From GCA-2748575 sp965222725 (lineage in GTDB: Bacteria; Pseudomonadota; Gammaproteobacteria; Pseudomonadales; Ketobacteraceae), in contig OZ244969.1 of the NCBI GenBank assembly GCA_965222725.1, positions 4,960,001-5,024,000 of the forward strand: a DNA stretch of 64,000 nucleotides. The letters are read 5' to 3'. Under the pieces are notes generated by a model, which was given only the letters and a program-made list of their open reading frames with translations, was not told the DNA's origin and did not search any database. Made by a program: the position numbers and the translations under genes. Each line of letters begins with the position of its first letter. Within the stretch, counting starts at the first letter, position 1. Positions 32,771 to 41,081 of this stretch are shown one piece after another.

Positions 32771-34316
32771 CGGTTGGCTCCTCCGCCAAGTCGGGGATAG
32801 GTTGCTTTTCTTGCTGGCTGTGCCCGCGGCGTGATTCTTCCTGTGAGCGTTTGGTGACTACGTTGTCCCAGTCCTCGCCGGTTAGTTCTGTGGATTCCCT
32901 GGAGCGGGTTGAAAAGTCTTCATCCACCCGGAGCTTGGCGGCACTGGCTTCTTTCAGCGGATCCAGCTGTCCCATGGCATCACCAGTCCAGATGCTGCCG
33001 AGATAGGCTTGACGGATACTGAAATCCTCGACAAAGCCCGGTGCATACAGACGGCCTTTCATAACCGACTCAGTGATTACTGCTTCATACACATGCTGGC
33101 AAAAGCAATCGGCAAACCATTGCCGGCGGGAACGGAACATGCGCCAGGCTTCCAGCAGGGCTGCCCGCGATGCGGAGTAACTGGCTGTGAAGTGCTTCAC
33201 TAAAATTTCATAGGGGAGCTCAAGAGCCATACCTATTTGCCGGATGATCGCCAGCACGAACGGATCAAAGGCAGCGTTGGGGCGGCCAGGGTTAGAGGTG
33301 CTGACCTTCTCACCGGGTGCCAGGTCAATCATGGCGCCGTATCCGAGCTCATAGTCATCATCATTGGATGAGCTGGAAGCCTGCGTCTGAAATGGCCCAA
33401 GAGATTCAGCCGCTTCGGATTCAATAAACACCGTGAACATGCCAGATACCACTGCCGCCATAAGCTCGGCTTCGGTGTATCTGCCAATCTGTTTCAGGGA
33501 TTCAATGACAGGGGCAAGGTCAGGCACACCACGCGTTTGCCCGGGTCGGAGTTTTTTGTAAATGTGCAACACGTTGCGGCGGCCAGAATGGCCAAACGCA
33601 TCGCGCTCAGTCCAGCTCAATGATTTGTCGGTGTGGGTTTTACCGGGATGGGCTTCCAGAATTTGATACTTTAACGGGGCCCCATATTGATCTTTAACAA
33701 CACCGCCGGCCAGAGTGTCGCTATCCACCTGATAATCTTTATTACAAACACGATCAGCCTCAATCACTTGCAGGCGGGTACCCCACGGAAACGGCTGGCG
33801 CTCAACATAGGGCAGCAGAGTGAAACAATCACCATTCTCAAAAGTGGATCGGATCACCATGTCCTGAATCTGGGCAAAGTTCAGGGTACGCTCCACATCG
33901 CACTCCTGCGACTTGGCCCACATTTTGAATTCCCGCTCCGCCTGCTTCTGCCAGGCTGTTGCCTGCTCCGGAGTAAGGCCCAGGTATTCGGCGTTGATTT
34001 GTGACTGAACACGCAGGCCGGTACCCACAATGCTGGTCACCTTAGTATTGATCGCACCGGCGGCAATCGGGTTGTTACGGCACAGGTCTCGTGAACGTTC
34101 CCTCAGCTCAGGAAGGTCTGGCAATAAATCACTGTCTGCATCACCGGCGGAAGTGGCCCAGGCTTCTGTTGCCTTTCTGGATTTCGAGGCACCGGTATAT
34201 GCCCCGGACAAAGCCATATGAGCGCGCGCCATGTAACGCTTGCGGCCATAGACAGGCGCCACACTCATAATGGCCTTGTCCAGCCAATTTAGTTTTACGT
34301 CGAGTTTCTTAGCCAA
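32745..34316 (-). CDS. Portal protein (lambda gpB type)
   Basis: 523 residues. Lambda-type portal signatures: ELRERSRDLCRNNPIAAGAINTKVTSIVGTGL near the N-terminus (about 70-100), TWTERDAFG-like loop (LSWTERDAFGHSGR) and the helical ASYSASRAALLEAWRMFRSRRQWF near 390-412. The C-terminal stretch is charged and probably disordered. It follows the gpW-like gene and precedes the protease, the lambda order. Confidence 0.9.
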   Translation of the reverse strand: MAKKLDVKLNWLDKAIMSVAPVYGRKRYMARAHMALSGAYTGASKSRKATEAWATSAGDADSDLLPDLPELRERSRDLCRNNPIAAGAINTKVTSIVGTGLRVQSQINAEYLGLTPEQATAWQKQAEREFKMWAKSQECDVERTLNFAQIQDMVIRSTFENGDCFTLLPYVERQPFPWGTRLQVIEADRVCNKDYQVDSDTLAGGVVKDQYGAPLKYQILEAHPGKTHTDKSLSWTERDAFGHSGRRNVLHIYKKLRPGQTRGVPDLAPVIESLKQIGRYTEAELMAAVVSGMFTVFIESEAAESLGPFQTQASSSSNDDDYELGYGAMIDLAPGEKVSTSNPGRPNAAFDPFVLAIIRQIGMALELPYEILVKHFTASYSASRAALLEAWRMFRSRRQWFADCFCQHVYEAVITESVMKGRLYAPGFVEDFSIRQAYLGSIWTGDAMGQLDPLKEASAAKLRVDEDFSTRSRESTELTGEDWDNVVTKRSQEESRRGHSQQEKQPIPDLAEEPTDDRTEESD

Positions 34317-34527
34317 GAGGTTTCACCTGTCGTACACGAATGCCGCCGCGAGAAAGCCGGCGAACTTGCCGGTCCCAATAGTCCACCTGGCCCTGAATCT
34401 CAGTCAGGGAAAATCTGGTCTGGGAGCGGCCATTGATTTCATAGCTTTTCGTAACACCGACTTTTGAAAGCCTGTCCAGCCACAGATCAAGCTGCGCCTG
34501 AGCGTGCGCCAGTGTAATTCCTGCCAT
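34309..34527 (-). CDS. gpW-like / DUF6148 head-tail joining protein
   Basis: 72 residues, with helix-strand pattern ITLAHAQAQLDLWLDRLSKV ... SLTEIQGQVDYWDRQVRRLSRGG, the usual gpW/DUF6148 form. Overlaps the portal start by 8 bases, and its ATG touches the terminase stop. Confidence 0.8.
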   Translation of the reverse strand: MAGITLAHAQAQLDLWLDRLSKVGVTKSYEINGRSQTRFSLTEIQGQVDYWDRQVRRLSRGGIRVRQVKPLG

Positions 34528-36551
34528 CAGCTTTTTACTCCTTTGGACCTGACCCGCCGGCGCCGGACTGTAACAACCCCTGCCTGGTCAGCTTCATCTT
34601 GCTTATTGATGTGGATATCTTCGGTCAACTTATCCACCTGCAGGATGTGAGCGGCAGCCACGTTCATGTACTCACAGTCCAGGTAGTGGTTATCCTTCCG
34701 GATCTTCACCCATACAGACTGGCCGCTGGGCTTTATAACTTTTGCCTCAGCAGTAATCTGTTTCAGGTAATCGTCGTCGGTGTTTTGAGATAGGTGGAAG
34801 CCACCGGGCTGGTCTTCAGGCCATTCCAATCTTGCGTGAACAAAGGATTTGAAAAAGTCAGAATCCAAGTGCCACAGCTGCAGGCCCTGTTTGATCACTT
34901 TCCCTTTGTAGTTAACGTCGATCTTTGACGGCTTAAGGGGTTTATCCTGGCGATCATGCCCCTTGGTAGGAAACGCCCAACCTTTAAACCGGCGGCAAAA
35001 ATCATAAATCTGGTTCTTGGGGTTTTTCTTTTCACCCGGCTTATAGCCCGAGTCGATCAACATTAGATGAATGGGATACCCGTCGAACTGTTTATTCAGG
35101 AGATTGCCTAACTTCTGCCACACATAATCATGCTCTGTGTTGCCAAAAATCTGGCCAGCCTCAATCCGCCAGCTCTCGAAATTCAAGCCCCAACCACGCA
35201 CCACGTAATACAGGCAATCCTGCTGCACATCGACCGCGCAGGTAATCAGTTTCACGCCTGGGCAGACCTGCCCATCCTCGTAATCACCGATCAGCTCTTT
35301 CAACTGTTGCCAGTCGGGGGCTTCACCGGAAATCCGGTAAAGCTCACCGAAGCCGGTGTTAATCGCGGCCTGGATACGGCCAGGCTCACCAGAGCGAACC
35401 GCATTCAGAAAGGTTCTGGCCCGGTGCCCGTAGGAACGCCATGGACTGCAAAGCCCGGATACCCAAAAGGTTGCATCCGTTGTTTCTTCATACGGAGCCA
35501 AAAAGTTACCGAACTCGACAGGCTTGAACCCATCCTCCCCATCGATGTTGGAAAGGAAAGCGTGTTCATCGTTGAGTGAGTACGGCTTTATCTTTTGCCT
35601 GGGTGCAACAAAAACACCCAGTGAATTCATCCACTCCTTTTGGCTGTCTTCGTGGAGCTCACCGCAATGAGGGCAAGTGATCTTCGCATGCTTGAAAGCT
35701 TGCTGTGGGGTGGATTCCTCAGGCCAGGCGAGCAACTTAAACCGCGGTATAAAGTACTCATAACAGGATGGACACGGCCAAGCCCATTCATGACGGGAGC
35801 CTTCCTGCCACAACCTCCAGGTTGGAGACGCAACATTGTCGGAAACATCCCACCTTTCAAGGCCGGTATCGTCATCGATGATGCACTCAACATCACCGAC
35901 CAAAGGTGTTGAGGTTGTCACAGTACACCCGTCATAGGTTGCGGTTCGAGCATCAGCCAGCGTGTTGACATCACCTTCCCCATCAACATCGCCGCCCATC
36001 CGGTCCCGTTCATCAATGAATACGTAAAAAGCAGGATGCGATGCGAGCTCAGTGGCTGAGCCGGCCCAGCCGAAGCCGAGCCTGACACCGTTAATAAACT
36101 TTTCGGCTATTTTGTCTTGCTTGCCTCCCAGCAAACCTTCCTGGAGGCTGGGAACGCCCAGAATCATTTTGCTCACCCGGTCCCGGCTGATTGATTCCGT
36201 GTTCTTTTTTGTGGGGCCTATATAGAGAATGGGCTGGGGGTCATCATCCAGCTTCCAGCCGATGGCATTCAAAATACAGCCATCGGTCTTTGACATCTGG
36301 GAACCCATGACGCCGACAACGTTGTTATACCTTGGGTCAGCAATAGCTTCCGTTATACCGATGATCCACGGGGCCCGGTGTGGATTAAATGGGCCTGGCT
36401 CAGCGCTGCCGGCGGGCAGTTCCCGCTTATCCTTCGCCCACTTCCAGCCCGCCCTCTTCGGCGGCGGCCTCATCAACTCCGCCCCTCTCGAAACCACCTG
36501 CGAGAGTTTGAAGTGCATTGGCGTAGGCTTCTCTGATTCTGCGGTGTTCAT
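34527..36551 (-). CDS. Terminase large subunit (GpA family)
   Basis: 674 residues, the ATPase-nuclease that packages DNA. N-terminal ATPase: VGVMGSQMSKTDG (about 80-91) at the Walker A position and a FYVFIDERDRMGGDVDG Walker B region. The zinc-like pair CPSCYEYF and CPHCGELHED appears near 260-300. The nuclease half contains ACAVDVQQDCL-like DVQ (acidic site), LMLIDSGY and YLDCEYMNVAAA. The start overlaps the small subunit by 125 bases, so an internal Met (36518) is possible. Confidence 0.92.
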   Translation of the reverse strand: MNTAESEKPTPMHFKLSQVVSRGAELMRPPPKRAGWKWAKDKRELPAGSAEPGPFNPHRAPWIIGITEAIADPRYNNVVGVMGSQMSKTDGCILNAIGWKLDDDPQPILYIGPTKKNTESISRDRVSKMILGVPSLQEGLLGGKQDKIAEKFINGVRLGFGWAGSATELASHPAFYVFIDERDRMGGDVDGEGDVNTLADARTATYDGCTVTTSTPLVGDVECIIDDDTGLERWDVSDNVASPTWRLWQEGSRHEWAWPCPSCYEYFIPRFKLLAWPEESTPQQAFKHAKITCPHCGELHEDSQKEWMNSLGVFVAPRQKIKPYSLNDEHAFLSNIDGEDGFKPVEFGNFLAPYEETTDATFWVSGLCSPWRSYGHRARTFLNAVRSGEPGRIQAAINTGFGELYRISGEAPDWQQLKELIGDYEDGQVCPGVKLITCAVDVQQDCLYYVVRGWGLNFESWRIEAGQIFGNTEHDYVWQKLGNLLNKQFDGYPIHLMLIDSGYKPGEKKNPKNQIYDFCRRFKGWAFPTKGHDRQDKPLKPSKIDVNYKGKVIKQGLQLWHLDSDFFKSFVHARLEWPEDQPGGFHLSQNTDDDYLKQITAEAKVIKPSGQSVWVKIRKDNHYLDCEYMNVAAAHILQVDKLTEDIHINKQDEADQAGVVTVRRRRVRSKGVKS

Positions 36552-36981
36552 CTAACAGTTTCTGCCTGAGTACGGCATCGCCACCGGCCACACGCCCGGC
36601 CAAACCGTCAAGCTGAGCGGCCAACATGGTAATAGCACTATTGAATACAAGGTCCACCTGATCAGCGGGAATGAGCGTGTCTTCGGTCTTATCGTTTTCG
36701 AGCTTCAGTTTCCGGTGCTGCTCGATGTAGACCAAGTTCCTTGCAGAGTTGAGATCCTGTTCCTGCTCATCGCCAGTCGGGGGTTTTATGTAGCCTTTGG
36801 ACGAAGCCTTCTTATCCACATACCAGGAAATGGCCTGAGCGGTATCAATCTGAAGCGGTTGTCCTTTCTTTCCTGCGTTCGATACCGGCATTCCCTCGTT
36901 TATGTACCGAGTGATGGTTCTCACAGAATCCCCGACGATTCGGGCAAATTCTGCTTTGTTGCATACGAAGCGATCAGCCAT
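36427..36981 (-). CDS. Terminase small subunit (Nu1 type)
   Basis: 184 residues. An N-terminal winged-helix DNA-binding domain (CNKAEFARIVGDSVRTITRYINEGMPVSNAG) as in lambda gpNu1, then the typical IDTAQAISWYVDKKA and a helical oligomerisation region (EQHRKLKLENDKTEDTLIP). It recognises cos in lambda-type phages; the intergenic sequence just upstream has candidate sites. Confidence 0.87.
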   Translation of the reverse strand: MADRFVCNKAEFARIVGDSVRTITRYINEGMPVSNAGKKGQPLQIDTAQAISWYVDKKASSKGYIKPPTGDEQEQDLNSARNLVYIEQHRKLKLENDKTEDTLIPADQVDLVFNSAITMLAAQLDGLAGRVAGGDAVLRQKLLDEHRRIREAYANALQTLAGGFERGGVDEAAAEEGGLEVGEG

Positions 36982-37088
36982 CTTTCACCGTGCGGGGAAA
37001 AGGAAGTAAGGCGGAGATTTTTTAACCGAAATATCGGCGAAGAACGGGGTTCGAATTACCCCCACTGGCTTACAGCCCAGAAGGACCC

Positions 37089-37114
37089 GTGACCCCGAGT
37101 GCGTGACCGGTCAC
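37089..37114. other. Candidate cos / terminase-binding site
   Basis: GTGACC at 37089-37094 and the perfect 12-bp palindrome GTGACCGGTCAC at 37103-37114, giving three copies of the half-site. The 171-bp gap (36982-37152) directly upstream of the small terminase is where cos lies in lambda. No overhang can be deduced from sequence alone. Confidence 0.4.
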
Positions 37115-37152
37115 CACTCCCACAGTCAGGCACCACGATGGTGCACCCATCA

Positions 37153-37872
37153 TCACCGCGCGGTTCGGATTGCCTGCTTGATGGATGCAGCGAGCTCTGC
37201 CTTGAGGTACTTATCAACGACCTTCTGTGCAACACCATAGAAGTTGAAGCGGTCATCATATGTAGGAGCCTTCACGAATATCAGAATCGGGAATAAGTTC
37301 TTGCTCTTATCAAGCTGCCAGATGCCACCAGGCTTACCGTTATTAGGGTCCAGCACTATGAACTTGGCTTTGGTCTGGCGCTTCTTCCCCTGCTTTGTGT
37401 TCTGTGCCCTATCCCTCTGGGCGCCAGAGAATGACAGCACCTGGTTAAGCAGGCCTTTATTCAGATTGCCATACGCATCACGCCGGGCTTTGCGGCTGGG
37501 CACAGCATAATAACCATCAGGCAATATCCCTTTTGCATTGAGCAGCTTCTCAAAGCCTTTAAGCTGACGCTTGCCACCCTCTATCTGTGGTGCAAGGTAT
37601 TTGGTGGCCGGGGTGCCTTTCGGTGCCCAATCTCTCAGCCAAACGCGGCCGGAAAGCCTCTTTTTCGTGGCCGGCTTAACATAAAGGGAGTTGAGCGTGA
37701 ATCGGGTCGGCCGATCAAAGACCTTCCGCATCTGCTGCACTTCAGCATCTTTTACCCTTTGGAGAGTCTTGGTTACTGCCCTCGCAGCAGCAAACGGAAT
37801 CTGCCTTTTGTGCATATCATTGAGCTTTCGCTCAAGGCGCTGCAGATCGTGTGTGATATCCAGCTTAATCAA
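37153..37872 (-). CDS. Minor tail protein Z-like / virion morphogenesis protein
   Basis: 239 residues, basic. The segment FAAARAVTKTLQRVKDAEVQQMRKVFDRPTRFTLNSLYVKPA (about 28-69, a landmark) is the GPZ/HK97 gp10-like pattern for tail-completion proteins. It is upstream of the terminase rather than among the tail genes, which is odd. Overlaps the end of the 1070-residue protein by 4 bases. Confidence 0.65.
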   Translation of the reverse strand: MIKLDITHDLQRLERKLNDMHKRQIPFAAARAVTKTLQRVKDAEVQQMRKVFDRPTRFTLNSLYVKPATKKRLSGRVWLRDWAPKGTPATKYLAPQIEGGKRQLKGFEKLLNAKGILPDGYYAVPSRKARRDAYGNLNKGLLNQVLSFSGAQRDRAQNTKQGKKRQTKAKFIVLDPNNGKPGGIWQLDKSKNLFPILIFVKAPTYDDRFNFYGVAQKVVDKYLKAELAASIKQAIRTAR

Positions 37873-40800
37873 TTGATGTATCCGGGTATTACTCTGACAG
37901 GAGCAAACCAGGTAAAGGTATTGCCACTGATCTTTACTTCAATCTCAATCTTTGCCATGACCTCACCAGACACATGCTCCGCAGCCTGAGCGGTGACGTT
38001 ATCAGGAATATAAATTGACAGTATTCCATTCTGCCAATCTGAGCCTGTGAATCCGCTATTTAATTGAACCGCGTCGGTATAGGCCTCTGAGTGGTCATGG
38101 CTTACCAATGCAACCCGGATTTGCGTTGCAGCTGATACACCATACGCAGCTGCAGCAATACCTTGGATCAGGGTAGCCAAATGCCAGAAATCATCACCAA
38201 CAACCAGGATAGGTGTTTGCTGCTCGTCCCAAGTTACAGAGCGCTTAATGGGCAACGTATCCAGAGCGAAATTCGGATCAACAACGTTAACGACCCTGAC
38301 AACAGTGCGAGGATTGCCAGCGGCATCGGATACAGTGTAAGTACGCGAATATTGGCCCTCGACATTGTGATCAACCGCACCCGACACAACCACATCATCA
38401 GTTATGTCGCCATCGACATTATCCGATGCGGTATAACCAGGCTCAGAATATGGGGTGCCCAAATCCAGAGAAAGTGGGTTGTCGCCCAACAATGTGATGG
38501 TGGGCGCCGTCGTATCAGCCGGAGTATCTGACGCCAAAACAGCCGTAGCGTTCAAAACCGCACCAGCGCTCTGGACATTTCCAGCCGCATCAACAGCAGT
38601 AACGTAGGACGTTACCGGCTGCCCCTGGAAGCCACTAATACCAGAAAACGCGGCTGTGCGGGCAACATTGGCTGACGCAGAAACGCTGAAGGTGGCCAGC
38701 ACAGTCACAGCGCCGTAATCCACTCCCGCAGCTATCTGGGCAGGGGTTGGGACCGCAGATCCCTGCGCCACTGCCACACCATATACAGTTGAGTTTTCGT
38801 TAACTGTAAAACCAACTGTATATCCATCAAGCTGCGGGCTGGAAGGCGTTAAGCCTGCCGTGAATGAAGGTGGCGTTAGATCTACTGCAACCGTCAAGTT
38901 TGCGGGTTGACTGATATCAGTAACCCCATCAGTGGAGGATATCCGCGCCGCAATAGCTGAAACCCCAATATCTGCCGGCGTGGTGGTCCTGATGTAAGTC
39001 AGCTCCGTTGCCCCAACTATATCCACTCCACCTATTGTCCACTGGACGGTTTCAATGTTGTCACCAGCCACAGTGAATGTCGCATCGTCGCCAACCTCAA
39101 CCGTTACCGGCTGTGGCTGCGTAGTTAAAATGGGTGGGACCGCATCGCGGGCACTAACAGTAATGGAGTCAGTAACGCCATTAGCGTTGACGGTGGCTTG
39201 TTCAGACTGACCAAACGCCGGTACCGTAAAATGGCCATAGTAAACTTCGTTGAGCTGGCGCAATACAGATGCCTGGGTGTTCACCTGGTCAATAGAGAAC
39301 TGCAGCACGCCGCCGGCCACAACACCAATATCAACACCCGGATCCACATTTAGCATCGTGTACGGACGAATAACAACGGTGCCAGGCTCTGCATCAACAA
39401 TGTCATCACCCAGGCTCAAGCCTTCAGGAATAACATCAGACTGCGTAAGATTGACGATACGACGAGACAGTTGCTCTTGGTGCGTATTGTCAACCTCATC
39501 ATAAAACGAGAAATCAAAATAGTAGCTATCAGCAGGGGTGCTATCCAAGACCTTGTAGGTCGTCTTGCTCAGGACCACATCAACCAAATGAGCCGTCACG
39601 AAATCATCCGAGACCCTGCGCAGATTGCGCTGCCAAAACACGGAGTGACCTATTTGAGGTGTCGGAGTTGCCTCAAGTTTGGCGTCTGCATCCTCCTCAA
39701 TGCCAGTAATCACCCCATAAGACCAACCCGTGTTAAGCTGCAGGGTGACACTCACTGATTCATTGTCATCGCCAGCCGCTGTTGAAACCGTGATGACGGA
39801 GGCACCAGGGTACAGATGGTTTGCAAGAAGGTCAGGTATATCAAATTCAATATCACCGGAGCCTGTAGCAGTTGGCCAGGCCGTGACATTCAGGTTAAAG
39901 TCTCGACCCTTTGGATCGGTCAGGACCACAGGCCCGGGGGTTGTCCCCACAAGGTTGGCCGTAATGGTGCCCACATCAAGCGGAATCAGCGGGTCCGTCA
40001 CACTTGAAATAGAGATGCCTGCTACAGTGAACTGCCCTGTCAACTGATTTGAATCACCGTTACTGTTCGTCATCAGCCAGGCGAACCCGTAGGTATCCCC
40101 TATTGTAAAGCTGATATCGCTCAGATTGAGCGTGAAGGGTGATTCAGTAATAGACAGCGAGCCGGCTTTCAAAGGTGTGCCGCCACTCGCGTTCTGCCCA
40201 TCTTTAATCTGCTGATCAGATATATCGGTCAGATTGGCAACTGTATCGATGACAACATGCCCAGTTGCTGTACCGTATCCGGTGGGCTGGCTTGTTGAGG
40301 CCCCAAGCTGAACAGATGATTCGCTGATATTGTTGACCGTTGGCGCCGACAATACCGCAGGAACACCAGAATAGAGCGTTGAGGTGTTTTCAAAGAGGTC
40401 CAACACCTCAGCTGCAGTAAGCTCCGCGTCAATGACGATATGCTCGTATAACGAGAGCGTCATATCCTCGGTAGTAGCCGGGAAGATTATATAATCCTCT
40501 TCACCGCCATCGAGCGCACCAGCAATAGCTGCTGGCGTTGCCTGCAGATTAACAGAACCATTCGTGCGACCAACAACAGCGCCTGAACCAAACGTCAAGC
40601 TTACAGCGTGGCGCTGAAGTGGGTTCGTTTTCTCTTCGTTGGTATCGTGTAGACCGTCAGTGATTGTCGTTGATGCTTTTCCTGCCGAAGTTTCAACACC
40701 AACGAAAAAATTCTCTGACTTCTGCCAGCCGCAATCTACCGTATCCTTTGTTCCGCCCTCTTTCGAAAATAACCTGATAGAGTTGGCAGTGACAACTTGA

Positions 40801-41081
40801 CCGATGCTGCTGCGCTGAATGCTGATTATCGTGACAGCTGACTTACCATCAAACCAATCAACATCCCCGAGGTTAATACCGCCACTGTTGTCAATGGTGA
40901 CGATTTTGCCGTAGGTAGCGTCATTGGTGACTGAATGATTCCCTGGAACAGCAGCAACGGTCGCCCCGCCCTTCAGGTTGATATACTGCGTGTTGTCGCC
41001 ATTTAAACCCAGGGCAAAAATGATGTCATCATACGCCCAATGGTTTGTATTTAGCTGGCTATACATGCTCAACAGCCCCAA
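37869..41081 (-). CDS. Large Ig-domain tail/host-binding protein
   Basis: 1070 residues, no signal peptide. The N-terminal 230 residues look like a LamG/concanavalin-type lectin sandwich (GAGVGRTNGSVNLQ-like; DGGEEDYIIFPATTEDMTLSLYEHIVID). The remainder is a string of beta-rich Ig/bacterial-Ig-like modules; one near 880-960 (TITLLGDNPLSLDLGTPYSEPG then YTVSDAAGNPRTV) is a clear DUF5011 domain. Such stacked Ig domains decorate phage virions and help bind polysaccharides. Overlaps the beta-helix gene by 23 bases. Confidence 0.72.
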   Translation of the reverse strand: MGLLSMYSQLNTNHWAYDDIIFALGLNGDNTQYINLKGGATVAAVPGNHSVTNDATYGKIVTIDNSGGINLGDVDWFDGKSAVTIISIQRSSIGQVVTANSIRLFSKEGGTKDTVDCGWQKSENFFVGVETSAGKASTTITDGLHDTNEEKTNPLQRHAVSLTFGSGAVVGRTNGSVNLQATPAAIAGALDGGEEDYIIFPATTEDMTLSLYEHIVIDAELTAAEVLDLFENTSTLYSGVPAVLSAPTVNNISESSVQLGASTSQPTGYGTATGHVVIDTVANLTDISDQQIKDGQNASGGTPLKAGSLSITESPFTLNLSDISFTIGDTYGFAWLMTNSNGDSNQLTGQFTVAGISISSVTDPLIPLDVGTITANLVGTTPGPVVLTDPKGRDFNLNVTAWPTATGSGDIEFDIPDLLANHLYPGASVITVSTAAGDDNESVSVTLQLNTGWSYGVITGIEEDADAKLEATPTPQIGHSVFWQRNLRRVSDDFVTAHLVDVVLSKTTYKVLDSTPADSYYFDFSFYDEVDNTHQEQLSRRIVNLTQSDVIPEGLSLGDDIVDAEPGTVVIRPYTMLNVDPGVDIGVVAGGVLQFSIDQVNTQASVLRQLNEVYYGHFTVPAFGQSEQATVNANGVTDSITVSARDAVPPILTTQPQPVTVEVGDDATFTVAGDNIETVQWTIGGVDIVGATELTYIRTTTPADIGVSAIAARISSTDGVTDISQPANLTVAVDLTPPSFTAGLTPSSPQLDGYTVGFTVNENSTVYGVAVAQGSAVPTPAQIAAGVDYGAVTVLATFSVSASANVARTAAFSGISGFQGQPVTSYVTAVDAAGNVQSAGAVLNATAVLASDTPADTTAPTITLLGDNPLSLDLGTPYSEPGYTASDNVDGDITDDVVVSGAVDHNVEGQYSRTYTVSDAAGNPRTVVRVVNVVDPNFALDTLPIKRSVTWDEQQTPILVVGDDFWHLATLIQGIAAAAYGVSAATQIRVALVSHDHSEAYTDAVQLNSGFTGSDWQNGILSIYIPDNVTAQAAEHVSGEVMAKIEIEVKISGNTFTWFAPVRVIPGYIN

